From positions 1 to 9,290 of the forward strand of contig CAMEIZ010000069.1 of NCBI GenBank assembly GCA_945919165.1: 9,290 nucleotides of DNA, given 5' to 3'. The translations under genes were made by a program, and so were the position numbers. This document shows, piece after piece, positions 1 to 6,995 of this stretch (within the stretch, counting starts at the first letter, position 1; each line of letters begins with the position of its first letter). Source of the stretch: an uncultured Traorella sp. Its GTDB lineage: Bacteria; Bacillota_I; Bacilli_A; Erysipelotrichales; Erysipelotrichaceae. The notes beneath the pieces were generated by a model, which did not search any database, had not been told where the DNA came from, and worked only from the letters and a program-made list of their open reading frames with translations.

Positions 1-907
1 TTGCCGGAATCACCATATCCCTCCGCCATATCCATTGCGTTGATGTGATCTGAACTGTTGGTTCCAGTATCAATCACCTGTCCACCAAAAACTTTAACAA
101 TTGGATCATATTCTCCTTCAGAATCGGCAATGATGACATCATCATCGGTAGACATGATAATGAATTCAATTTCTCTTTTGTTAAGAAGGATTTACCTGGT
201 CCAGGTACGCCAAGAACAAAGGCATTGGGATTCTGCAGCAATTCTTTGTTACAGAGAATTGGATTGTTGGTGATGGTATTCTGACCATACCAGATGCCAC
301 CCTTGTCCATGATTTCCTGGGCAAGGAAGGGGATGAATACTGCTGCACTTTCGGTTAATAGAGTTCAGGTGATATTCAACCGATTGATACCAATTGGTAA
401 AGCAGTAACAAGTCCATCCAATTGCCTTTTGGCAAAATACAATGTTTCAAGTTCACACACATACTTTCTGGCAATGGATTTCAGTGTTTCAGTATCCTTA
501 TCCAGTTCTTCCAATGAATCAGCAAGATGGACCAGTGTAATATTGCAAAGCATCATCCTCTGGTCCCTTACAATCAGATCATCCAGGAATTCCTTGCACT
601 CCTTTCGCTGCAGTTCCATATCGTAGGGGATGATTGCCGAGAAATTGTTGTTGCGGTTCTGCTTCATCTGCCAATCGGTAATGTTCTTTTCAACACCAGG
701 AACTTGTTTTCGACTTCTCGAACGGCTTCATCAGTTGGAATGGATATGATATCCATTGAATACATGAGATTGCGATTCAGATCGCATAGTTCGGATACGA
801 ATTCATCCTTCAGGAATCCAGGATAGTTGTTGAGATACAGTACACGGTCATATTTGTTATCTAACTGAAAATAACGGTTCTTGTATCTGCAGATACCTGG
901 AGTAATC
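1..907 (-). pseudogene. VirB4-type conjugation ATPase, decayed interior fragment
   Basis: VirB4 family ATPases power type IV secretion during conjugation. Reading the minus strand and repairing the breaks gives a continuous VirB4-like protein. It contains the conserved block RNNNFSAIIPYDMELQRKE, then LPIGINRLNI, TESAAVFIPFLAQE, the Walker A motif GVPGPGKS (near 200) and TDDDVIIADSEGEYDP. Three lesions are visible: a net one-base loss near 695-699, an in-frame TGA at 365-367 where relatives have a charged residue (CGA to TGA is a simple path), and a net one-base loss near 180-186 just after Walker A. Walker A has Pro where relatives usually have Ser. The N-terminal part (roughly 250 residues in relatives) is absent: homology ends near 900 at a TAG (907-909). 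The C-terminal part lies beyond position 1. The family call is secure, and the gene cannot make a full protein. Confidence 0.88.
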
Positions 908-985
908 TACCATCTGCTAATGCCCATATAACGATTATTAGACATAAAAAACCCATTACTTCACCAACTTTACTTATAATCTGTC

Positions 986-1004
986 AAAAAACATTAATAA
1001 ATGT
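986..1004 (-). terminator. weak possible terminator after the zinc-ribbon gene
   Basis: Just downstream of the zinc-ribbon stop codon, the minus strand reads ACATT-TATT-AATGT followed by six T. The stem is only 5 bp and all but one pair per arm is A-T, so this is a marginal intrinsic terminator. Its position, directly after the last gene of the operon, is the main support. Confidence 0.3.
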
Positions 1005-1007
1005 CAC

Positions 1008-1370
1008 TTATTTCTTTACAATTTTAACAGCGGCATCAACAACACCATGTGCTGCTTTTTGTGCTATTTTGCCAGCATCTTTTTCCAATACTTTAACAAA
1101 AGGAACGACAACGACTGCACCAACTGCAGCAGCTCCTTTTTTGGCAACATCAATCGCTTTATCTCGCTGGTCTTTATGCTTTGTATCGCATTCAAAACAA
1201 TATGCATGATTATGATTATCAGCATCTAATGGCTTAAAACATTTCATGCTTTTACATACAAAAATGAGTTCAGTGCCACATTCAGGGCAGAAATTTATCT
1301 TGGAACTATACTTTTGCTTTTTATATGTTTTACAACTTTCATTTGGACATGCTTTCTTTCTAGAATCCAT
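1008..1370 (-). CDS. small double zinc-ribbon protein with hydrophobic C-terminal tail, function unknown
   Basis: This 120-residue protein is not recognised as a named family. Eight cysteines form two matching zinc-ribbon units: Cys8-X4-Cys13 with Cys28-X2-Cys31, then Cys39-X4-Cys44 with Cys58-X2-Cys61, so the module looks duplicated. From about residue 72 the protein changes to Ala, Gly and Val-rich sequence (AAAVGAVVVVP) and then a basic amphipathic stretch ending in KIVKK, which could insert in or lie on a membrane. The start is ATG at 1370. A GGAGGA site at 1384-1379, inside the 3' end of the upstream gene, lies 8 bases before it. The gene starts one base after the upstream stop, so the two are probably translationally coupled. 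Zinc binding is inferred from the Cys pattern. The role could be nucleic-acid or protein binding, or membrane attachment. Confidence 0.8.
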   Translation of the reverse strand: MDSRKKACPNESCKTYKKQKYSSKINFCPECGTELIFVCKSMKCFKPLDADNHNHAYCFECDTKHKDQRDKAIDVAKKGAAAVGAVVVVPFVKVLEKDAGKIAQKAAHGVVDAAVKIVKK

Positions 1371-1371
1371 A

Positions 1372-2343
1372 TTACTTATCCTCCATCTCGATATAAAAAT
1401 GATTATTATCGTTCAAAACATTCTGAAGTTCTTTACATTCAATAAATGCATTTGCACGCTTGCTCCAAATCCCGTTTATTAACTTGTCATCACGAGGATC
1501 ACATTCAATTAAAAAAGCGGCATTGGGTTTAATGAATGCATCAATAAATCGTTGATATTGTTTGCACACCATCAGCATGGAAGATAACTGATTGTTATCA
1601 AAGTATATCATTGCTTTTAATGTTATGATTCGATTAATAGTTTGATAGCACTCATGGATGTTTTGCATTTTTTCCACCAGGCGTTCGTGTTTCTTCTTTT
1701 TAATTTTCTGATATTCTGAAGATTTTAGATATGCGACATCGCTTTTTAATTCTTGGATTATCTGAGCTTGCGAATCGCTAAGTGATTTTATTGACTGAGC
1801 AATCAGTTGTTTTTGTAATGAAGTATCAGTTGTCTGTAAAGCTTCCAGATAAATGCTAATGCCACTGTAATATAGACCAACTCTATCGTTATGAAGATCA
1901 GTCAGAACATTGTTTACGCATTCTTCTATATTTTCCAATAGATCCAAGATATCAACAAGAACATCCTTTATAGTATTCAGTTGTGCTGCAAAAACCAAAT
2001 CTGTTTGTTTGGTTTCTTCTGAAATGGTAAGCTTCTTTCCGTATTTGCCATTTTCATCACGTAATTGGGCATACATGTTGCCATCTTTATCTTTATCGAA
2101 CTTTATAAGCCCTTGTTTATATTTTTCTTTAACTTCATCTGATAGATTGACTCTTAGATTAACATCATCATCTGTATCAATTTCAAATTGATTTAATAAC
2201 CGATTGATTACTTGATGAGATTCTTCGCTTTTATTATGAATTAGTTCTTTAAATGAATTATAGTTGAACTGTTCATCATATAAGTCTAGTAGACTTTCAT
2301 CAAATGCTTTTAGAGAATAATTATATGAACTACCTTGAAACAC
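1372..2343 (-). CDS. hypothetical helical protein, first gene of the zinc-ribbon operon
   Basis: This 323-residue protein is not recognised. It has no signal peptide and no membrane segment, so it is probably cytoplasmic. The N-terminal 110 residues are acidic and polar, with a short Asp/Lys/Gly-rich patch (FDKDKDGNMYAQLRDENGKYG, about 82-102) that looks like a beta-hairpin. From about 112 to 265 the sequence is strongly helical with heptad-like hydrophobic spacing and a basic cluster KIKKKKHERL near 213-222. The C-terminal part contains FLIECDPRDDKLINGIWSKRAN (split: FLIECDPRDD, then KLINGIWSKRAN). The start is GTG at 2343, with GGAG about 10 bases upstream. No better ATG sits in frame nearby. 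A candidate promoter lies at 2407-2379. The gene is very AT-rich and clearly a real ORF. Tight coupling to the zinc-ribbon gene suggests the two proteins act together, but no function can be assigned. Confidence 0.8.
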   Translation of the reverse strand: MFQGSSYNYSLKAFDESLLDLYDEQFNYNSFKELIHNKSEESHQVINRLLNQFEIDTDDDVNLRVNLSDEVKEKYKQGLIKFDKDKDGNMYAQLRDENGKYGKKLTISEETKQTDLVFAAQLNTIKDVLVDILDLLENIEECVNNVLTDLHNDRVGLYYSGISIYLEALQTTDTSLQKQLIAQSIKSLSDSQAQIIQELKSDVAYLKSSEYQKIKKKKHERLVEKMQNIHECYQTINRIITLKAMIYFDNNQLSSMLMVCKQYQRFIDAFIKPNAAFLIECDPRDDKLINGIWSKRANAFIECKELQNVLNDNNHFYIEMEDK

Positions 2344-2378
2344 GAAAAATCAACTCCAATCAATAAGTGTTTAATATT

Positions 2379-2407
2379 ATTATATACTAACTGAATGATT
2401 TTGTCTT
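2379..2407 (-). promoter_or_regulatory. candidate promoter of the two-gene zinc-ribbon operon
   Basis: On the minus strand a perfect TATAAT (2384-2379) lies 17 bases downstream of AAGACA (2407-2402), which matches four of six -35 positions. It sits about 35 bases before the GTG start of the 323-residue gene. The local sequence is very AT-rich, which raises the chance of a false match. Confidence 0.4.
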
Positions 2408-2701
2408 TACATTTCTGATTTCAATAAAATATAGTTGCATCATTTCTTTAATCATCTTCTTATGAAATATGGATCAAAGAAAAACAGATGGAACTATTGA
2501 AATTCAGATATTTTTATGTCAATTAATTTCAATGGATCATTACCCTATCTTAAAAATAGTATTATCTTATTTAAAACAAAGAGTACAATCAGTACTTTAT
2601 TTTCGCTTCTTTCCAGTCCAATTGCAGCATTCATTTGTTGTGATTTTATTAACTTTGTCTTTTTGGTTGATTAGGAAATCACATTACAACTGTATATAAA
2701 A
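2408..2701. other. AT-rich intergenic stretch with no supported gene
   Basis: Both strands were read. The plus strand has one open stretch of about 76 codons (2469-2699), but it has no ribosome site and low-complexity hydrophobic content. The minus strand gives only a short 28-codon peptide before a stop. Nothing here is supported as a gene, RNA or array. It may be decayed sequence between the regulator and the zinc-ribbon operon. Confidence 0.5.
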
Positions 2702-2747
2702 ACTCTTTTAACACACCACTAGTGAGTAGTGGATATGTAAAAAGAGT
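2702..2747 (-). terminator. large hairpin, likely terminator of the Xre regulator gene
   Basis: A 46-base near-perfect inverted repeat. The inner stem is CCACTA/TAGTGG (2716-2721 with 2727-2732) around a GTGAG loop. The outer arms, ACTCTTTT (2702-2709) and AAAAGAGT (2740-2747), pair completely, with only two mismatches and one bulge in between. On the minus strand the stem is followed at once by TTTTTATATA, and it lies about 60 bases after the stop of the Xre gene, as expected for an intrinsic terminator. It is longer than most, so a small palindromic repeat element is an alternative. Confidence 0.55.
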
Positions 2748-2806
2748 AAATGGAATAGAAATTAGAATTTTGAAGTCTGAACAGTACATTAAAATTTGAG
2801 AACAGT

Positions 2807-3316
2807 TTAGACTTTTTTCCGTGTCAAGAATACTCCAACGATTGCTCCTATAAGAATAAATGGTGCTAATCTGACAAACAGCCATTCAAAAGCATGCATA
2901 ACTGTTCCAACAACAGCTGTTTCCGGATCACTATAATTCCAACCCAAATAAGAACTATTGAATGAGATTAAAGCTAAAGAAATTATTACAATAACTACAC
3001 ACAATGAAATAAAAAGCCAATGAAGTATTTTTCTTCTTGTTGTTTTTCTTTGTGCAAGCTGTAAGTTTATAATCTCCAGTTTTTCTGAAATGACTTTTAA
3101 ATCATCTGGCTTTGACTCAATTACAGTTTCTCCAAGTAAAGTACTAACTGGTGTTTCAAGTACCTCTGATAGAGAGATCAACATATCAGAATCAGGAACT
3201 GATAAGCCTTGCTCCCATTTAGAGATTGTTTGTCGTACTACGTTGAGTTTGATAGCAAGTTCTTCTTGCGAAAGTCCTTTTGACTTTCTGATGGCTTTAA
3301 TGTTTTCATTTAACAT
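2807..3316 (-). CDS. Xre-family HTH regulator with two C-terminal membrane segments
   Basis: The protein has 169 residues. Residues 3-62 form a Cro/C1-type helix-turn-helix, with the typical order IKAIRKSKGLSQEELA, then VVRQTISKWEQG and a third-helix region SLSEVLETPVSTLL. A short linker with a basic KTTRRK precedes a membrane segment at about 98-119, and a second lies at about 144-164. The C-terminus is TRKKV. This layout is known in Bacillota as membrane-anchored Xre-type regulators, which often sense envelope or transport signals. The start was set at ATG 3316 because a strong GGAGG (3329-3325) lies 8 bases upstream. Reading from a further in-frame ATG would add 22 residues that do not fit the family. 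The gene stands alone, with terminator-like structure after it and palindromes at its promoter that may be its own operators. The target genes are not evident. Confidence 0.85.
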   Translation of the reverse strand: MLNENIKAIRKSKGLSQEELAIKLNVVRQTISKWEQGLSVPDSDMLISLSEVLETPVSTLLGETVIESKPDDLKVISEKLEIINLQLAQRKTTRRKILHWLFISLCVVIVIISLALISFNSSYLGWNYSDPETAVVGTVMHAFEWLFVRLAPFILIGAIVGVFLTRKKV

Positions 3317-3333
3317 TAGAGATACCTCCTTTT

Positions 3334-3344
3334 TGTTGACAACA
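3334..3344. promoter_or_regulatory. palindrome just upstream of the Xre gene, possible operator
   Basis: TGTTGACAACA is a perfect inverted repeat with a one-base centre. It lies 5 bases upstream of the GGAGG of the Xre gene and next to a possible -10 (TACAAT on the minus strand). The position suits autorepression, but this is inference. Confidence 0.35.
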
Positions 3345-3365
3345 TTATTGTATGAAAAACTGTTC

Positions 3366-3380
3366 GTTGCTACAAGCAAC
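3366..3380. promoter_or_regulatory. second palindrome at the Xre promoter
   Basis: GTTGCT-ACA-AGCAAC is a perfect 6-bp inverted repeat. On the minus strand it overlaps a weak -35 candidate (TTGTAG) placed 17 bases before TACAAT. It could be an operator or a small hairpin. Confidence 0.3.
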
Positions 3381-3473
3381 ACAGATTAACATTGATGTTT
3401 TATAGCTGTGATATTTTGGTGGTAGGGAAGTAAAGACTGGCTAATAGGGACAATAACTGCTGATAAAAGAAAA

Positions 3474-4211
3474 TTATTGATCAATATTTAATAATTCAAG
3501 AAGCTCTTCTAAATGATTAATAACAAGATATTTTTTTCCTATTGATTTTATTTTGTTCCATCTATATCCCCATTTGTTTCTACACAATAAAATCCCGCTA
3601 ATTCCTAAATCCATAGCACCATAAACGTTCACTAAATGATCATCAATGAAAACTGCTTGATCAGGAAAAACTTTTAATTCATCAAGAGCTTTTTGATACA
3701 TTAATTTATGTGGTTTTGTTACTCCTATTTGTGATGAAATAATAAATGAATCAAAATAATTCACTAGTTCTTTATATGCATAAACATCTTTTAAAGAAGG
3801 CCAGGCATCAGAAACAATACCAAGTTTATACTTTTTATTTAATTTTGGGATTACTTTTAATGCATCGTCATAAAAAGTGTATTTCTCATAATTAAAAACT
3901 AAATCTTTTGTCAACAATTCAATTTCTTTTTGATTAAGATTTAATTCAGGAATACATGATGAAAAAATATGATAGAAGTTTATAAAATGTAATAATTCTT
4001 CGTTTTTAGTTTCTATTTTACTTTGAGAATCAATATATTCATTTGCTTTTTTGAATGCTTTTGATATTTTTTTTTGATCTATTTTGCTGAAGGTTTCCTT
4101 ATTAACTATTTTAAAAAAATTGGGAGAAATAAACCAATGCCCAGAAGCAGGTGCATTCAATACTTTTCCTGAATCAAATAAGATTGCTTTATATTTTACT
4201 TTTTCTTTCAT
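3474..4211 (-). CDS. HAD-superfamily hydrolase (putative phosphatase)
   Basis: The protein has 245 residues and all four motifs of the haloacid dehalogenase superfamily. Motif I is ILFDSGKVL (nucleophile Asp13), motif II is the Ser in GIVSDAWPS (Ser134), motif III is the Lys in GVTKPHKLMY (Lys166), and motif IV is VFIDDHLVN (Asp190, Asp191). The helical cap lies between motifs I and II (about 25-115), typical of the C1 cap subfamily that acts on small phosphorylated molecules. The usual second Asp of motif I (DxD) is Gly15 here, as in DLGNV-type members of the family; this may weaken general acid/base catalysis. The start is ATG 4211, with AAGGAA about 9 bases upstream and a TATAAT further up. 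The gene stands alone on the minus strand, divergent from the cofE-guaA operon. The substrate cannot be told. Confidence 0.85.
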   Translation of the reverse strand: MKEKVKYKAILFDSGKVLNAPASGHWFISPNFFKIVNKETFSKIDQKKISKAFKKANEYIDSQSKIETKNEELLHFINFYHIFSSCIPELNLNQKEIELLTKDLVFNYEKYTFYDDALKVIPKLNKKYKLGIVSDAWPSLKDVYAYKELVNYFDSFIISSQIGVTKPHKLMYQKALDELKVFPDQAVFIDDHLVNVYGAMDLGISGILLCRNKWGYRWNKIKSIGKKYLVINHLEELLELLNIDQ

Positions 4212-4494
4212 TTAACAGAGTTCCTTTCAAATTATATAGATAATAAATTCAAGTTTATTTCACTTTTTACTGAATAAAGTATATAAGATAAAAATGAAAA
4301 ATTCTACTGTTGGCAAAAAAACTACGAATTATTTCGCTCAGATTCTTGATATTAAAGATTCAAGATATCTTTACATATGATAATTGAAATAAAATGACAT
4401 TTGGTAACTGATGTATAAAAAATATGCTAGAAAAATATAGAAGTGTGTGATAAAGTAAAGAAGTAGTTTTAATATTAGAAAAAGAGGACATTTC
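4212..4494. other. divergent intergenic region between the HAD gene and the cofE-guaA operon
   Basis: This is very AT-rich. No purine riboswitch or PurR box could be recognised. It contains an imperfect hairpin at 4340-4370 (AGATTCTTGA with TCAAGATATCT, one bulge) without a T-run, and a possible -10 TATAAT for the HAD gene on the minus strand near its start. A possible promoter for the operon is listed separately. Confidence 0.5.
4401..4428 (+). promoter_or_regulatory. candidate promoter of the cofE-like/guaA operon
   Basis: TTGGTA (4401-4406) and TATGCT (4423-4428) are separated by 16 bases, each matching four of six consensus positions. They lie about 65 bases before the first gene. This is weak alone, but it is the best-spaced pair seen on the plus strand here. 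Confidence 0.3.
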
Positions 4495-5691
4495 ATGGAA
4501 AGACGAGTAGGTACTGTATCAAGAGGAGTACGTTGTCCAATTATTCGTGAAGGGGATAATTTGGCAGAAATTATTGTAAACAGTGTTCTTGACGCTGCAA
4601 AAAGTGAAGGGTATGAGGTTCGTGATCGAGATATCATTGCAGCCACGGAATCGATTGTAGCAAGAGCACAGGGAAATTATGCATCTATTGATGCGATTGC
4701 GAAAGATGTGAAAGAAAAACTAGGCGGTGAAACAATTGGTATTATTTTTCCAATTCTTTCTCGTAATCGTTTTTCAATCTGTTTAAAGGGTATGGCAAAG
4801 GGTGCTAAAAAAGTAGTGCTGATGCTGAGTTATCCAAGTGATGAAGTAGGTAATGAATTAGTTTCTTTGGATAAGTTAGATGAAGCTGGTATCAATCCAT
4901 ATAGTGATGTACTTGATTTAAAACGTTATCGTGAATTATTTGGTGAGAATAAGCATACTTTTACAGGTGTTGATTATGTAGCTTATTACAGTGAACTGAT
5001 CCAAGAACAGGGAGCAGAAGTTGAAGTTATTTTCGCAAACAATCCAAAAGAAATTCTTAAATATACAAAGAATGTTTTAACATGCGATATTCATACACGT
5101 GCCAGAACAAAGAGAATTCTTAAAGCTGCCGGAGCAGAAGTTGTATGCGGCATGGATGACATTTTAACGAGTCCAGTTGATGGCAGCGGATGCAATGAAA
5201 AATTTGGTCTTTTAGGATCAAATAAAGCTACGGAAGATAAAGTGAAGCTGTTTCCAAGAGATTGCACAGCTTTAGTTGAAGAAGTACAAGCTAAGATTCT
5301 TGAAAAAACCGGTAAACATGTTGAAGTCATGGTTTATGGTGATGGAGCTTTCAAAGATCCAGTAGGTAAGATTTGGGAATTAGCTGATCCTTGCGTATCT
5401 GTTGCTCATACTCCTGGTCTTGAAGGAACACCTAATGAATTAAAATTAAAATATTTAGCTGATAATGATTTTAAAGATTTATCTGGTGAAGCTTTAAAAG
5501 AAGCTATTTCAAAGAAAATATCAGAAAAAGAAGGAAGCTTAGTTGGTAATATGGCCGCTCAAGGTACAACACCTAGAAGACTGACAGATTTGATTGGATC
5601 TTTATGTGACCTTACTAGTGGTTCTGGTGATAAAGGAACACCTGTAATTCATATTCAAGGTTATTTTGACAACTATACAACAGATAAGTAG
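4495..5691 (+). CDS. CofE-like (coenzyme F420-0:L-glutamate ligase family) protein, long form
   Basis: The protein has 398 residues. The first 65 match the CofE/FbiB ligase start: PIIREGDNLAEIIVNSVLDA, then DRDIIAATESIVARAQGN. The C-terminal half keeps VMVYGDGAFKDPVG and an SVAHTPG region. True CofE proteins are about 250 residues and add glutamate to F420 precursors with GTP. This one is about 150 longer, with a middle insertion around 80-200 (KKVVLMLSYPSDE onward) and a Gly/Thr/Asp-rich end. Long homologues occur in Bacillota not thought to make F420, so the substrate is probably different: an amide or gamma-glutamyl ligase reaction on another carboxylate is a guess. The start is ATG 4495, with AGAGGA 6 bases upstream. 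guaA follows after 14 bases, so the two are co-transcribed and may share a purine or amino-acid role. The family call is good; the function is open. Confidence 0.82.
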   Translation: MERRVGTVSRGVRCPIIREGDNLAEIIVNSVLDAAKSEGYEVRDRDIIAATESIVARAQGNYASIDAIAKDVKEKLGGETIGIIFPILSRNRFSICLKGMAKGAKKVVLMLSYPSDEVGNELVSLDKLDEAGINPYSDVLDLKRYRELFGENKHTFTGVDYVAYYSELIQEQGAEVEVIFANNPKEILKYTKNVLTCDIHTRARTKRILKAAGAEVVCGMDDILTSPVDGSGCNEKFGLLGSNKATEDKVKLFPRDCTALVEEVQAKILEKTGKHVEVMVYGDGAFKDPVGKIWELADPCVSVAHTPGLEGTPNELKLKYLADNDFKDLSGEALKEAISKKISEKEGSLVGNMAAQGTTPRRLTDLIGSLCDLTSGSGDKGTPVIHIQGYFDNYTTDK

Positions 5692-5697
5692 AAGGAG
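5692..5697 (+). promoter_or_regulatory. ribosome binding site of guaA
   Basis: AAGGAG begins directly after the stop codon of the cofE-like gene and sits 8 bases before the guaA ATG. It fixes the guaA start at 5706 and shows that the shortened N-terminus is native, not a misplaced start. Confidence 0.85.
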
Positions 5698-5705
5698 AAA
5701 AAAGA

Positions 5706-6995
5706 ATGAAACAAGATATGATTGTTATTCTTGATCTGGGCAGTACTCAAAATACTGTTGTTGCCAGAGACATTCGCAGTCTAGGCGTATACAGTGAAAT
5801 TCATCCGCATGATATTACAACTGATCAGCTTAATGCTCTTGAAAATGTAAAAGGTATTATTTTAAATGGTGGAGAAAACCGTATTGTCGATGGTGTTGCT
5901 GTGGAAGTTGATCCTGCCATTTATGATTTAGGTTATCCAGTAATTGCGATTGATCATCCAACAGCGAAATGTGAAACGTATGAAACACTTCCTGATAAAG
6001 AAACTTTAAAAGCATTTGTATTTGATACTTGTAAAGCAGAAGCTAATTGGAATATGAAAAATTTCATTGAAGATCAGGTTGAACTGATTCGAAAACAAGT
6101 AAAAGATAAAAAAGTTCTTCTTGCGTTATCTGGCGGTGTAGACTCATCTGTCGTTGCTGCTTTATTGATTAAGGCCATTGGACAGCAGTTAGTTAGTGTT
6201 CATGTGAATCATGGATTAATGCGTAAAAATGAATCTGAAAGTGTTGTAGAAGTATTTAAAAATCAGCTTCATGCAAATCTGGTTTATGTGGATGCTACGG
6301 ATAGATTCTTAGGAAAATTAGAAGGTGTTGCAGATCCGGAAGAAAAGCGTAAGATTATCGGTGGTGAATTCATTCGCGTATTTGAAGAAGAAGCTCGTAA
6401 ATTAGAAGGAATTGATTTTCTTGGACAAGGTACCATTTATCCTGACATTATTGAAAGTGGTACAAAAACAGCGAAAATGGTCAAGTCACATCATAATGTA
6501 GGCGGTCTTCCTGAAGATCTTCAGTTTGAATTAGTTGAACCTTTAAAACAGCTCTTCAAAGATGAAGTTCGTGCATGTGGTATTGAACTTGGATTACCAG
6601 CTGAAATGGTTTATCGTCAGCCATTCCCAGGACCTGGACTTGGAGTAAGATGTACAGGAGCTATTACAAGAGAAAGACTTGAAGCAGTGCGTGAGTCTGA
6701 TGCCATTCTTCGTGAAGAATTTAAAAAAGCAGGTTTAGATAAAAAAATATGGCAGTATTTTACAGTTGTACCTGATTTTAAGTCTGTAGGAATGAAAAAT
6801 CATGAGAGATGCTTTGAATACATGGTCATCATTCGTGCTGTTAATACGATTGATGCCATGACAGCAAGTATTGAAAAAGTTGACTGGGATGTACTTGAAA
6901 TCATCACTAATAGAGTTTTAGCTGAAGTGGATCATGTCAATCGTGTATGCTTTGATATGAGTCCAAAACCACCAGCAACAATTGAATTTGAATAA
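5706..6995 (+). CDS. guaA: GMP synthase with deleted, non-catalytic glutaminase domain
   Basis: GMP synthase aminates XMP to GMP in purine synthesis. This protein has 429 residues; normal ones have about 510-525. The ATP-pyrophosphatase part is complete: LSGGVDSS P-loop (141-148), HVNHGLMR, KSHHNVGGLPEDL and FKDEVR. So is the dimerisation part, with RQPFPGPGLGVR and the conserved end KPPATIEFE. The N-terminal glutaminase starts normally (VILDLGS, GVYSEIHPHD, IILNGGEN), but the nucleophile region GICYG reads AIDHP, with Asp83 in place of Cys. The sequence then jumps straight to the domain end (LKAFVFDTC), missing about 75-80 residues that carry the catalytic His and Glu. Glutamine hydrolysis should be impossible; free ammonia or a separate glutaminase must supply nitrogen. 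The frame is intact with a strong ribosome site, so this looks like a functional variant, not decay. Confidence 0.93.
   Translation: MKQDMIVILDLGSTQNTVVARDIRSLGVYSEIHPHDITTDQLNALENVKGIILNGGENRIVDGVAVEVDPAIYDLGYPVIAIDHPTAKCETYETLPDKETLKAFVFDTCKAEANWNMKNFIEDQVELIRKQVKDKKVLLALSGGVDSSVVAALLIKAIGQQLVSVHVNHGLMRKNESESVVEVFKNQLHANLVYVDATDRFLGKLEGVADPEEKRKIIGGEFIRVFEEEARKLEGIDFLGQGTIYPDIIESGTKTAKMVKSHHNVGGLPEDLQFELVEPLKQLFKDEVRACGIELGLPAEMVYRQPFPGPGLGVRCTGAITRERLEAVRESDAILREEFKKAGLDKKIWQYFTVVPDFKSVGMKNHERCFEYMVIIRAVNTIDAMTASIEKVDWDVLEIITNRVLAEVDHVNRVCFDMSPKPPATIEFE

Noticed and set aside
2520..2640. Minus-strand peptide of about 28 codons (NAAIGLERSENKVLIVLF region)
   Set aside because: Looks protein-like but is short, has no ribosome site and ends in stops in the same frame. 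Possibly a gene remnant, but unsupported.
2469..2699. Plus-strand open frame of about 76 codons with hydrophobic content
   Set aside because: No ribosome site, low-complexity AT-rich content, no recognisable domain, and a minus-strand terminator just beyond it. Treated as chance.
4254..4278. TTTATTTCA with TGAATAAA inverted repeat before the HAD gene
   Set aside because: Imperfect, almost wholly A/T and without T-run or clear promoter placement. Not distinguishable from background.
4325..4336. CGAA-TTAT-TTCG inverted repeat upstream of the purine operon, considered as a PurR box
   Set aside because: The known Bacillus PurBox is longer with a different spacing. A 4-bp inverted repeat in AT-rich DNA is expected by chance.
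4212..4494. Possible purine or other riboswitch ahead of cofE-guaA
   Set aside because: No conserved riboswitch core and no terminator/antiterminator pair could be recognised.
6960..6995. Integration of the module into the 3' end of guaA with a duplicated guaA tail
   Set aside because: guaA ends with an intact conserved C-terminus, but no copy of this end is visible at 9242-9290. Cannot be supported within the window.
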